Source of the DNA: an uncultured Dehalococcoidia bacterium
Lineage (GTDB): Bacteria > Chloroflexota > Dehalococcoidia > Lucifugimonadales > CAJWER01
Assembly (NCBI GenBank): GCA_958296115.1
Contig: OY282442.1
Location: 2,524,943-2,588,942 of the forward strand
Direction: 5' to 3'
DNA: 64,000 nt
This document shows positions 37,373-45,183 of the stretch, piece by piece; positions within the stretch are counted from its first letter, which is position 1; each line of letters starts with the position of its first letter. The notes beneath the pieces were generated by a model that was given only the letters and a program-made list of their open reading frames with translations, ran no database searches and was not told where the DNA came from. The translations under genes and the position numbers were made by a program.

Positions 37373-38434
37373 CTAATGGTGGTCGCCGCCGTGGCTGATA
37401 GTCGCGGTGGCGGCGAATACCAGCGTGAGCATGGCGAATATGAACGCCTGGATGAATCCTACGAAGAGCTCCAGCCCCAGGAAGGGCACCAGCCCCACAA
37501 GGGGTATCAGGAAGGCCATGGCTATCAGCAGCACCTCGCCGGCGAATATGTTTCCGAAGAGGCGGAAGGTGAAGCTGATTACCCTGGACAGCTCGCTGAC
37601 GCCCTCCAGCAGCCCGACGAACAGGCCGATAGGCCCTTGTTTGAAGTTGAGGAACTTGCCCACGTGCCCCAGGCCAAGGGCGCTCAGTCCCCAGTAGTGG
37701 ACCATGACCATCGCTATCAGCGCCAGGGCCAGCGGCGTGTTTATGTCGGTGTTCGCGCTCCTCAGGAAGGGGATTATCACGCCCGCGCGCTTGCCTTCTT
37801 CCAGCTCGCCGCGCTCGTACTCCTCGGCGGTGATTACGGCGTCCACGGAGCCGAAGGGCAGGTACGCGATGGCGCTCTCGCCTTCGAACACGTGCATCTT
37901 CAGGGCGGCAGGGTCGAAGCGCTTGCCGGCGGCCTCCGCCGCGTCCTCCTTGTGGTGGATGAAGTCGGATGCAGGCTCGAAGCGTCCGATGGTCCCAAAG
38001 CCGGGCAGGATGCCGAGCCAGTTGGACGTGAGCACGAACAGGAAGATGGTCATGAAGAGGGGGAAGAAGCGGCGGGCCTTGCCGGGCCCCGCGACGCTCT
38101 CCGCAATGCCCAGGAACCCCTCTATGACGGCCTCGAGCAGCCCTTGGAGCCTGCCGGGCACCTCCGTCATCCTGCGGGTTCCGAGATAGGAGACCAGCGC
38201 GAGGACGGCTATCGCGATCCACGCGGTCAGCATGGTATTGGTGATGGAGAAGCCGCCGATGAGCGGCTTGGCTGTCAGCGGCTCCGCCTTGAGCTCGATG
38301 ATGGTCAGGGGCGATCCGAGGAAGCCGCCTCCGAACTCGTTGCCGAGCGCGCCCCCGGCGAGTCCGATGACGAACAGTATGGCCAGGGCGGCCAGAGCAG
38401 TCAGCGCCTTTGGGTTGGCTAGTAGGCGGCCCAC
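37373..38434 (-). CDS. atpB: F1Fo ATP synthase a subunit (extended)
   Basis: 353 residues against a usual 230-300. The essential Arg of the proton channel lies in FRLFGNIFAGEVLL, and the C-terminal helices are conserved. The extra length includes an insert of roughly 60-90 charged residues between early TM helices (HHKEDAAEAAGKRFDP to ELEEGKRAGVI), probably an extracytoplasmic loop. It starts 1 nt into the end of the preceding small gene. Confidence 0.95.
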   Translation of the reverse strand: MGRLLANPKALTALAALAILFVIGLAGGALGNEFGGGFLGSPLTIIELKAEPLTAKPLIGGFSITNTMLTAWIAIAVLALVSYLGTRRMTEVPGRLQGLLEAVIEGFLGIAESVAGPGKARRFFPLFMTIFLFVLTSNWLGILPGFGTIGRFEPASDFIHHKEDAAEAAGKRFDPAALKMHVFEGESAIAYLPFGSVDAVITAEEYERGELEEGKRAGVIIPFLRSANTDINTPLALALIAMVMVHYWGLSALGLGHVGKFLNFKQGPIGLFVGLLEGVSELSRVISFTFRLFGNIFAGEVLLIAMAFLIPLVGLVPFLGLELFVGFIQAFIFAMLTLVFAATATISHGGDHH

Positions 38435-38658
38435 TATCCCTCGCCCTGGTCCTGCGATGCGTCCGACTTTTTCAGTACGGCGGTCAACATCCGGTAGGTT
38501 CCAATCCCAGCGATTAGGAGCCCTGCGCCAAGTCCCAGCATGGCGAACAGGGGGTCCGTATCGATTTGGTTATCGAGCCACAGGCCACCGAGCGCTCCCC
38601 CCAGCAACGACAGCGCGACGAACCATCCAATGCCCAGCAACCTCAGTGCGGCGCCCAT
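38434..38658 (-). CDS. AtpZ/AtpI-like small membrane protein
   Basis: 74 residues, two hydrophobic helices (about 7-28 and 40-62) around a short polar turn (LDNQIDTDP), first gene of the atp operon and overlapping atpB by one base. This position and topology are typical of AtpI/AtpZ proteins, which assist ring assembly or ion uptake. Assignment between AtpI and AtpZ is not certain. Confidence 0.8.
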   Translation of the reverse strand: MGAALRLLGIGWFVALSLLGGALGGLWLDNQIDTDPLFAMLGLGAGLLIAGIGTYRMLTAVLKKSDASQDQGEG

Positions 38659-38698
38659 CCCGATTGTCCGAAATGAGCCTCAAAAATGGTTTGTGTAT

Positions 38699-38726
38699 AT
38701 TATCACAATCGATTTTCGAGGGTCAA
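38699..38726 (-). promoter_or_regulatory. Promoter of the atp operon
   Basis: TTGACC (38726-38721), a 16-nt spacer and GATAAT (38704-38699) with an upstream TG (TGTGATAAT, extended -10). An alternative TAATAT at an 18-nt spacer overlaps it. Initiation is expected near 38692, 34 nt before the first start codon. Confidence 0.7.
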
Positions 38727-38728
38727 AC

Positions 38729-38746
38729 CCCGTCTGGTCAGACGGG
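38729..38746 (-). terminator. Hairpin after DUF151 gene
   Basis: CCCGTCT, loop, AGACGGG: a 7-bp stem with a 4-nt loop, 9 nt beyond the DUF151 stop, followed on the minus strand by GGTTTG. It directly abuts the atp promoter -35, so it may insulate the operon. The T-run is weak. Confidence 0.5.
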
Positions 38747-38754
38747 CGGACGCA

Positions 38755-39342
38755 TCAGGCCCCAGACTCGGCGTCCGAGGTCGTCTTGCCGCCCCCCTCC
38801 CCGATGTCGTCGAGGTCGAGGGTGCCCACGAAGTCGGTGAAGGCGGAGAGGCTCTTGAGCTCCTCCTCGCGGAGGGGCTTCGGCTTCTCCTCGTCATCCG
38901 TGGGGGTTACCGGATTGCCCTCGTCGTCCATCTGCACCGCCGCCCGCGCGATCACCTCGTCGTGGGCGTATATGGGGGATTCGGCCCGGACGGCTAGGGC
39001 TATAGCGTCGCTGGGTCGGGCGTCGACCTCCATGGAAATCCCGTCCACCTGCAGGACTATCTTGGCGAAGAAGGTGTCGTCCGTCAGGTCGGATACGACG
39101 ATTCGGTTCACCGTAGCGCCCAAGGTGGAGATTGTCGCCTGGAGCAGGTCGTGGGTAAGCGGTCTCGGCGCCGAGATGTCCTGCAGCTTGAGCGCGATCG
39201 AGTCAGCTTCCGACGGGCCTATCCAGATGGGAAGGAAGCGGTTGGTCTCCTTGACCTTGAGAATGACGACTCGCTGCTGGTAATTGACGATGCTGACGCG
39301 GATGCTGTCGATCACCATCTCGGTCATGGTCTGTTCGGTCAT
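38755..39342 (-). CDS. Bifunctional nuclease (BFN/DUF151) family protein
   Basis: 195 residues. The DUF151 core (residues 8-135) has RVVILKVKETNRFLPIWIG, EADSIALKLQ, RPLTHDLLQ and ARPSDAIALAVRAESPIY. Plant members have RNase/DNase activity; bacterial roles are little known. The acidic C-terminal 50 residues are low complexity. A strong GGAGG precedes the ATG. Confidence 0.92.
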   Translation of the reverse strand: MTEQTMTEMVIDSIRVSIVNYQQRVVILKVKETNRFLPIWIGPSEADSIALKLQDISAPRPLTHDLLQATISTLGATVNRIVVSDLTDDTFFAKIVLQVDGISMEVDARPSDAIALAVRAESPIYAHDEVIARAAVQMDDEGNPVTPTDDEEKPKPLREEELKSLSAFTDFVGTLDLDDIGEGGGKTTSDAESGA

Positions 39343-39396
39343 TGCTGCCTCCTATGGAGCCTATGGCCCAATTGTAAGACCGATGTGGAAAGAGTG

Positions 39397-39618
39397 TCAA
39401 ACTAGGGATGATCTGAACCCAGGCCGCCTGGCCGGCACGCTTGCCGCGCGCTTGGTCCGCTTCGCGAGCTCGGAGCGGGTGAGCATCACCAGCCTGCCGC
39501 ACTCCAGGCACCGTATCTTGATGTCCGCGCCGAGACGCTCCACCTCCCACTCGAACCCTCCGCAGGGGTGAGGCTTCCGGAGCCGGACGACATCGCCCAA
39601 CCTCAGGTCGGCTACCAT
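39397..39618 (-). CDS. DUF951 family small protein
   Basis: 73 residues from ATG 39618. It has RLGDVVRLRKPHPCGGFEWE and IRCLECGRLVMLTRSEL, the paired Cys of DUF951 that look like a zinc knuckle. Function unknown; often beside GTPase or replication genes in other bacteria. Its start overlaps the end of pyrF by 7 nt. Confidence 0.85.
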   Translation of the reverse strand: MVADLRLGDVVRLRKPHPCGGFEWEVERLGADIKIRCLECGRLVMLTRSELAKRTKRAASVPARRPGFRSSLV

Positions 39619-40451
39619 CCCTTGCCCTCCTCGCGCAGCGCGTCGTGGATCCGCCGACGGAGGTCCAGGGCGGCCTCCCGCGCGGCTTCGGCGAAGGACG
39701 CGGGGTCGCTGGAAGCGTAGATGACGCTGCGCGAGCTGCTGACGATGAGGCTGCGCCCGGCTCCATCTACGCCAGCGCTCACCGACGCCTCCAGGTCGCC
39801 GCCCTGCGCTCCGATGCCAGGAAGCAGTATCGGCATGTCTGGACACAGATTGCGAACCGCGGCCAGGTCGCCGGGGTAAGTGGCGCCCACTACCAGGCCG
39901 ACGTTGCCCCTCGCGTTCCATTCGGCGGCGCGAGAGGCCACCTCCTCGAAGAGCCTCCGGCCCGACGACAGGGCTAGGTCCTGGAGCTCGCGCGCCCCTG
40001 GATTCGAGGTCTTGCATAGGACGAACACCCCCCTGTCGTCGTAGGACAGGAACGGCTCGAGGGCCTCGCCCCCCAGGTAACCGCTCACGGTCGCCGCGTC
40101 GAACCCCCACGTATCGAACAGGGCGCGGGCGTAGTGGACGTTGGAGGAGCGCATGTCGCCGCGCTTGGCGTCGGCGATTACGACGGCGCCGGGCGCCTTG
40201 TCCCGAATGGTCTGAACCGTCCGTTCCAGCGCCGCTATGCCGGCGCTCCCGAGAGCCTCGTAGAACGCCAGGTTGGGCTTGAAGGCGCAGGCGACGTCGC
40301 CTACCGCGTCGATGATCGCTTCGTTGAAGGCGGCTGTGTCCCGCACGGGCATAAGGGCTGGGTCCGGATCGAGGCCGACGCATAGGAGGCTGCGCCTCTC
40401 CCTAGACGATGCCCCAAGGCGATGCGCGAATGTGGACGTGAGCGGGGTCAT
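39612..40451 (-). CDS. pyrF: Orotidine 5'-phosphate decarboxylase (type 2)
   Basis: Final step of UMP synthesis. LLCVGLDPDP, FKPNLAFYEALG and the catalytic IADAKRGDMRSSNVHYA (Asp-x-Lys-x2-Asp) are visible, with LPGIGAQGG near the phosphate site. The start is set at ATG 40451 (MTPLTSTFAHRL, 279 aa), matching the usual short lead into the LLCVGLDP strand; ATG 40481 is possible. No other pyr genes are close. Confidence 0.94.
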   Translation of the reverse strand: MTPLTSTFAHRLGASSRERRSLLCVGLDPDPALMPVRDTAAFNEAIIDAVGDVACAFKPNLAFYEALGSAGIAALERTVQTIRDKAPGAVVIADAKRGDMRSSNVHYARALFDTWGFDAATVSGYLGGEALEPFLSYDDRGVFVLCKTSNPGARELQDLALSSGRRLFEEVASRAAEWNARGNVGLVVGATYPGDLAAVRNLCPDMPILLPGIGAQGGDLEASVSAGVDGAGRSLIVSSSRSVIYASSDPASFAEAAREAALDLRRRIHDALREEGKGW

Positions 40452-40558
40452 AGTGGCGGAGGGGCAACTCTCGGCGCTCATGGACCGGATGGTATCACAA
40501 ATACAAATTGAAGCGGCGCTGCCCACCCAAGTCGGCCGTTCGGGGTCGGCGGGTAGTG

Positions 40559-40567
40559 TGCTAGAAT
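40559..40567 (+). promoter_or_regulatory. Extended -10 promoter of luciferase-like monooxygenase
   Basis: TGC followed by TAGAAT (40562-40567), 37 nt before the start at 40604. No -35 match, consistent with an extended -10 type. Confidence 0.4.
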
Positions 40568-40603
40568 GCGGCTGACAGTCCATCCTCACGCGGAGGTCGC
40601 TCT

Positions 40604-41761
40604 ATGGCCCTGCCCGCCCGCATGAAGTTCGGTATCTTCATGGCGCCGTTCCACCCGGTTGGCGACAACCCCACGCTGGCCCTCGAACGGGACCTGGAGT
40701 TGATCGAGTTGCTCGACCATCTCGGCTATGACGAGGCTTGGATCGGGGAGCACCACAGCGCAGGATGGGAGACCATAGCGTCGCCTGAAGTATTCATAGC
40801 GGCGGCGGCCCAGCGAACCTCGCGCATCAACTTGGGCACAGGGGTCATCAGCCTCCCCTACCACCATCCCCTAATGACCGCCAACCGCATGGTCCAGCTC
40901 GACCACATGACCAGGGGCCGCGCCATGATGGGCGTCGGACCCGGCGCGCTCGTCACGGACGCCTACATGATGGGCATAGACTTCTCCACGCAGCGCCCGC
41001 GGATGGACGAAGCCTTGGGAATCATCATCAGGCTGCTGACCGAGACAGACCCCATCACCTACGAGTCCGACTGGTTCACGCTCCGAGAGGCGCGGCTGCA
41101 CCTGCGCCCATACACCCAGCCGCACTTCCCCATCGCCGTGGCCGCCGCCGCCACGCCCTCAGGGCTCATCCTCGCGGGCAAGCACGGGACCGCCGTGCTC
41201 TCGCTCAGCGTCCTCGCCGCCGACGCCATCCGGACCACCCTGCGAGAGTTTTGGCAGGTCGCGGAGGACACCGCCGCCGAGCACGGCAACACGATGAACC
41301 GCGAGGAGTGGCGCCTCGTGCTCCACGTCTTCCTCGCCGAGACTCGCAAGGAAGCCTTCGAACAGGCCCGCGTCAAGGCCGGCCACTACCAGCGCGGCTA
41401 CTTCGAGAACGCCCTCGGCAACCCAGCCCACTTCGACGGCCCGCAAGACCGCATCATAGACGCCATGGTCGACCATGGCGCGTGGTGCGTCGGCGCCCCA
41501 GACGACCTCATAGACTTCATCAACAGGCTCGACGAGGAGAGCGGCGGGTTCGGCGGCCTCCTAATCCAGGCAGCCGAATGGGGCACGCGCGAACAGGTCT
41601 TCCGCAGCTACGAGCTCCTCGCCCGATACGTCATGCCCCACTTCCAGGGCACGATGCGCAGCCTCCAGAACTCCTACGACTGGGCAGTGGAGCGCCGCGA
41701 CGAGCTCACCACCCTCCGAAAGCAGTCGCTCGAAAAAGCCCGGCGCGCCTACCCTGGATGA
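40604..41761 (+). CDS. LLM-class flavin-dependent oxidoreductase
   Basis: 385 residues, bacterial luciferase-like TIM barrel: MKFGIFMAPFHP, GYDEAWIGEHH, INLGTGVISLPYHHP and RGRAMMGVGPGAL are the family landmarks. Such enzymes use FMNH2 and O2 to oxidise organosulfur compounds, terpenes or similar. CGGAGG precedes the ATG. It is followed after 40 nt by the creatininase-like gene, so the two probably act in one catabolic route. Confidence 0.92.
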   Translation: MALPARMKFGIFMAPFHPVGDNPTLALERDLELIELLDHLGYDEAWIGEHHSAGWETIASPEVFIAAAAQRTSRINLGTGVISLPYHHPLMTANRMVQLDHMTRGRAMMGVGPGALVTDAYMMGIDFSTQRPRMDEALGIIIRLLTETDPITYESDWFTLREARLHLRPYTQPHFPIAVAAAATPSGLILAGKHGTAVLSLSVLAADAIRTTLREFWQVAEDTAAEHGNTMNREEWRLVLHVFLAETRKEAFEQARVKAGHYQRGYFENALGNPAHFDGPQDRIIDAMVDHGAWCVGAPDDLIDFINRLDEESGGFGGLLIQAAEWGTREQVFRSYELLARYVMPHFQGTMRSLQNSYDWAVERRDELTTLRKQSLEKARRAYPG

Positions 41762-41801
41762 AAGCGCTTCAAGGCTGCCGGCGCGTCGAATAGGAGCTAA
41801 C

Positions 41802-42578
41802 TTGAACGGAAAAGTCCGGCTCGAAAAGTACACCAGGCGCGAATTCCGCGAAGCATTGCGGGCCGGCCACTTCAGGGCCGCCGTGATAGCGACCGGCAGC
41901 GTCGAGCAACACCTCGAGCACCTTGCGCTCGAACAGGACATAGCGTCCAGCGCATACGTCGCCGAACGCGCCGCCGAGGCCCTGTACCCCGACGTGACCG
42001 TCGCGGCGCCGATGTCCATAGGCATCGCCGAGCACCACATGGGCTTTCCCGGCACCATGTCGGCGAAGCCGGGAAGCTGGCTCGCCGTGCTGTTCGACGC
42101 GGTGGAAAGCCTGGTCAGGCACGGCATAACCCGCATTCTCATACTCAACGGGCACGGCGGCAACGTGAATCCGGTGAACGGCGTGATAGGCCAGTGGCGC
42201 CTCCACCTGACCGCCGTGTACGGCAACCCCATACCCGCCAACGCAGCCGAAGAGATCCACTCCCACAGCGACTACACCAACGCCCTGCTGCAACGTGATT
42301 CGCCAGGTCTGGACCTGCGCTTCAACAGCTACTGGGACCTGATACCAAAGGAGTTCGCGGACGGCGTGCTCGACGTCGGCCATCACCCGGGCCACGCCGG
42401 CGAGTTCGAGACTTCGTTCGCCCTGCGCGCCTTCCCCGACAACGTCCGCGCGGACGCCATCCCCCACAGCCGCGACCCCGAACCCGCAGCAGCCGACCCC
42501 GAAAAAGGCCGCCTGCTCATAGACAAAGCCATCCAGGGCGCGGAGGCCCTGCTCAAGGACATGCTGGCGCGCCCTTGA
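41802..42578 (+). CDS. Creatininase-family amidohydrolase
   Basis: 258 residues. Metal-binding motifs of the creatininase/formamide hydrolase family are present: ATGSVEQHLEHL (Glu, His), an Asp in LEQD, GIAEHHMGFPGT, LNGHGGN and EEIHSHSD with HAGEFETS near the end. The start is TTG with AGGAG 5 nt upstream. Members hydrolyse cyclic amides or C-N bonds; the substrate is unknown. It sits in the same transcript as the flavin monooxygenase. Confidence 0.9.
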   Translation: MNGKVRLEKYTRREFREALRAGHFRAAVIATGSVEQHLEHLALEQDIASSAYVAERAAEALYPDVTVAAPMSIGIAEHHMGFPGTMSAKPGSWLAVLFDAVESLVRHGITRILILNGHGGNVNPVNGVIGQWRLHLTAVYGNPIPANAAEEIHSHSDYTNALLQRDSPGLDLRFNSYWDLIPKEFADGVLDVGHHPGHAGEFETSFALRAFPDNVRADAIPHSRDPEPAAADPEKGRLLIDKAIQGAEALLKDMLARP

Positions 42579-42583
42579 GGGGC

Positions 42584-42964
42584 TCAGGCCGCCATCGTTA
42601 GCGCTCCGTAACGAGGAATGTCCGCGTCCCTGGTTAGGATAGTGAGACCTTCGGCCTGGGCTTGAGCAACCAGCATACGATCGAAAGGGTCTCTATGGAG
42701 CAAGGGCAGCTTGCCCGCCTGCTCTGCATGAAACAGGGTGATGGGGAGCCCCTCGAACCCTTCTCTCTCCACCACTGCGCTCAGGTTGTCAGGGGCGTCT
42801 AGCTTTCCCAACGTCCGCTTGATGGCCACCTCCCACAGGCTGATCGCGCTGACGAATATCTCATTGCGCGGGTCCGCAATGGCTTCACAGGCGGCCGAGT
42901 CCAACTCTGGGCTATCCTCCAGCCACCACAGGAGCGCATGGGTATCCAGCAACAGGCGCCGCAC
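42584..42964 (-). CDS. PIN-domain toxin (VapC family)
   Basis: 126 residues. Acidic PIN residues are LLDTHALLWW (Asp), a Glu in SLWEVAIK, RDPFDRMLVAQA (Asp) and ILTRDADIPRY (Asp). VapC toxins are Mg-dependent RNases that cut tRNA or rRNA. The start is GTG 45 nt after the antitoxin stop. The antitoxin is of Phd/YefM type, a common pairing. Confidence 0.93.
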   Translation of the reverse strand: MRRLLLDTHALLWWLEDSPELDSAACEAIADPRNEIFVSAISLWEVAIKRTLGKLDAPDNLSAVVEREGFEGLPITLFHAEQAGKLPLLHRDPFDRMLVAQAQAEGLTILTRDADIPRYGALTMAA

Positions 42965-43008
42965 TACGTCTTGGCTTTTGCTGGAATGCTCAAAGGCGCC
43001 GGCATGGC

Positions 43009-43254
43009 CTACGCCTCTCTACTGTAATTGCCCTCGAACATTTCTATCACCTCGATTGGCGTCTTGTCGAAGTCCGGCGCGACCCTTATCTGTCCCTTCA
43101 AGGCGCCCGGCTTGCGCCTGTTCTTGGATTCACGGTAGGGCGTCAGGTTCAAATACGGCTTGCCGGCTTTGGCGATAACGACTTCCTGGCCTTTCCAGAC
43201 CAGCTCACCAAGCCGCGAGAGCTGGGATTTCGCTTCGTGCATGTTGACCTGCAT
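43009..43254 (-). CDS. Phd/YefM-family antitoxin
   Basis: 81 residues. MQVNMHEAKSQLSRL is the standard Phd start, followed by VIAKAGKPYLNLTPY. The N-terminal half binds DNA and the C-terminal half wraps the toxin. A perfect 12-bp inverted repeat starts 11 nt upstream, the likely autoregulatory operator. Confidence 0.93.
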   Translation of the reverse strand: MQVNMHEAKSQLSRLGELVWKGQEVVIAKAGKPYLNLTPYRESKNRRKPGALKGQIRVAPDFDKTPIEVIEMFEGNYSREA

Positions 43255-43264
43255 TTGGCAACCC

Positions 43265-43294
43265 CTAGGATTAGCTAAACTAAGCTAATCCTAG
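43265..43294. promoter_or_regulatory. Perfect 12-bp inverted-repeat operator of the toxin-antitoxin pair
   Basis: CTAGGATTAGCT, spacer AAACTA, AGCTAATCCTAG. All 12 positions pair. It lies 11 nt before the antitoxin ATG, in the expected promoter zone. It stands out as AT-rich in high-GC DNA. Confidence 0.75.
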
Positions 43295-43380
43295 CAAGAT
43301 GGTGAAACCTCGTCAAGCAGCCCTCGACGCTCTGCAACAGGTGGCCGCGGAGCAGCTGGACCCACGGAGTCCACCACGCC

Positions 43381-43827
43381 TCAAGGCGCCAGCGCCGCCA
43401 GCGCGCCCACAGACAGATTTCGCGCCGCCCAAAACACCAACACCACGGCCAGCAGTCCCCATATCAACACCGGGCGAACGAAGACCGGGCCCGGCGCGCG
43501 CATCCCAAACGCCCGCAGCGCCCCCGTCACATACGAATATCCCACGAATGGCAGCGCCAGCGCCGCCAGCGCATTGTACCCAAGCGCAGCCGCGGCGTTG
43601 CCGTTCAGCAGCATGTGCAGAGCCCGCAGCGTCCCGCACCCAGGGCAATAGCACCCCGTGAGCGCCAGGAACGGGCAGACGGGGTAGATCCCTGGCTTGC
43701 GTGGGTCGAACGCATACAGCGCCGCCGCGACCGCGACCGCCAGCAGGGCCAGCCCGACGTAGGCAACCCGCGGCGAGACCGAGTATCCCAGCGCCGTCAG
43801 CGCCCTATCACCCATCGCCTCCTCCAT
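43381..43827 (-). CDS. DUF2752 membrane protein
   Basis: 148 residues from ATG 43827 (TGATG overlap with the gene before it). Three TM segments and the DUF2752 signature CPFLALTGCYCPGCGTLRA are visible; the paired Cys suggest metal or redox binding. Function unknown. DUF2752 genes commonly neighbour dispanin-type genes, as here. Confidence 0.88.
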   Translation of the reverse strand: MEEAMGDRALTALGYSVSPRVAYVGLALLAVAVAAALYAFDPRKPGIYPVCPFLALTGCYCPGCGTLRALHMLLNGNAAAALGYNALAALALPFVGYSYVTGALRAFGMRAPGPVFVRPVLIWGLLAVVLVFWAARNLSVGALAALAP

Positions 43828-44198
43828 CACGCCACCCCAGAGGCGACCGCTATCGCGTAGACAGCGCCTATCGCCAGTCCCACGCCGAACGCCACCCACA
43901 TCCACGTCTTCGCATTCTGCGACGCCTGCCGAGCGCCCGCAATGTCCCCCGCCTCCAGCTTCTCGTTCACCTGCGTCGCGTACACGATAGACACTATCCC
44001 GAACGGCAGGCAGCAGAAGATAGTCACCAGGATAGCCGGCACAAGGTAACTCGGCACGTGCGCCGGCGGCCCCGGCGCGCCTGCCCCCTCAGGCTCGAAC
44101 CGCCCCGCACTCTGCGCCGCCCCGGCCATGCCCTTCCCGCAGCCCTTGCAGAACCGCGCCCCATCCTCATTCTCCACACCGCAGCTCGCACAGAACAT
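43827..44198 (-). CDS. Zinc-ribbon + CD225/dispanin membrane protein
   Basis: 123 residues. An N-terminal zinc ribbon (MFCASCGVENEDGARFCKGC, two CxxC) precedes a dispanin/CD225 double-helix membrane domain (residues 50-118: YLVPAILVTIFCCLPFGIVS, QVNEKLEAGDIAGARQAS). Animal CD225 proteins alter membrane fusion; bacterial roles are unknown. It is one of three paralogues in a row. Confidence 0.88.
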   Translation of the reverse strand: MFCASCGVENEDGARFCKGCGKGMAGAAQSAGRFEPEGAGAPGPPAHVPSYLVPAILVTIFCCLPFGIVSIVYATQVNEKLEAGDIAGARQASQNAKTWMWVAFGVGLAIGAVYAIAVASGVA

Positions 44199-44295
44199 GC
44201 GTCAGCCTCCAGTCTGGCCTATACCCGCGACGAGACCTCGGACCCGCGCAACCGAGGCGCCCCCTCGCCCATTGGCGCAAGCGCCGCCCTCATCA

Positions 44296-44682
44296 TCACC
44301 CCCATATGGACTGACCTATGCCAAACGCGAACAGCAGCGCATAGCCCGCGACGGTCAGCAGCCCAAAGCCGAACGCCACCCACATCCACATCTTCGCATT
44401 CTGCGACGCCTGCCGAGCGCCCGCAATGTCTCCCGCCTCCAGCTTCCCGTTCACCTGAGCCGCGAAGACGATCGACACTATCCCGAACGGCAGGCAGCAG
44501 AAGATCGTCACCAGGATAGCCTGCACCAGGTAATTCTGCACGTACGGCGGCGGCCCCGGCGCGCCTGCGCCCTCAGGCTCGAACCGCCCCGCGCCCTGCT
44601 CCGCCCCAGCCATGCCCTTCCCGCAGCTCTTGCAGAACCGCGCCCCATCCTCATTCTCCACACCGCAGCTCGTACAGAACAT
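44296..44682 (-). CDS. Zinc-ribbon + CD225/dispanin membrane protein
   Basis: 128 residues from ATG 44682 (MFCTSCGVENEDGARF); a longer frame from 44742 is unlikely because paralogues begin at MFC. The zinc ribbon is followed by the CD225 domain (YLVQAILVTIFCCLPFGIVS, QVNGKLEAGDIAGARQAS). It is nearly identical in its core to the gene at 43827, a recent duplication. The C-terminal TM differs and ends FGIGQSIWG. Confidence 0.87.
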   Translation of the reverse strand: MFCTSCGVENEDGARFCKSCGKGMAGAEQGAGRFEPEGAGAPGPPPYVQNYLVQAILVTIFCCLPFGIVSIVFAAQVNGKLEAGDIAGARQASQNAKMWMWVAFGFGLLTVAGYALLFAFGIGQSIWG

Positions 44683-44701
44683 GCGTCGCCTCCAGTCTAG
44701 C

Positions 44702-45133
44702 CTATACCCTCGAACTGTTGATGTTGCCCCATTCGTCAACACTGACCTTCAACCTCTTCTCACCCCCGGCGACCACAAGGATAAGCCAGACAAGTCCCCA
44801 AAGCCCACATGTGAACAGGGTGATCAGCAGATGCAGGACATGGTTCACACGATTGCCCCGCACTAGGACCACCAGAAAATCTACCTGGGATTCGATCCGA
44901 TACCCCGAAGCAACCTGGGTATTGACAACTCCAGCGAGCAACTCTCGACGCTCGCTCGTGGAGACACCGAGCATTTGCTCCCGGTCGTTGCCAGCACGCT
45001 CATCGGTCCCACCCGATTCCGTCCTAGGCTCGGACCCATCAGATCTTAGCCCAGACTCGCCCATAACTTCACCACAGCCCGTACAGAACCTCGCCCCATC
45101 CTCATTCTCATTCCCGCAATTCGTACAGAACAT
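44702..45133 (-). CDS. Zinc-ribbon membrane protein of unknown type
   Basis: 143 residues. The same zinc ribbon (MFCTNCGNENEDGARFCTGC) is joined by a polar linker to a region with one TM helix (residues 103-125, LLITLFTCGLWGLVWLILVV) and a basic loop (VLVRGNRVNHV). It lacks the CD225 motif, so it is a ribbon-sharing neighbour rather than a paralogue. Function unknown. Confidence 0.75.
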   Translation of the reverse strand: MFCTNCGNENEDGARFCTGCGEVMGESGLRSDGSEPRTESGGTDERAGNDREQMLGVSTSERRELLAGVVNTQVASGYRIESQVDFLVVLVRGNRVNHVLHLLITLFTCGLWGLVWLILVVAGGEKRLKVSVDEWGNINSSRV

Positions 45134-45183
45134 TTGTTGCCTCCAAGTAGGCAGACCAATGTATCAATGGTCCCGCCAGAGCT

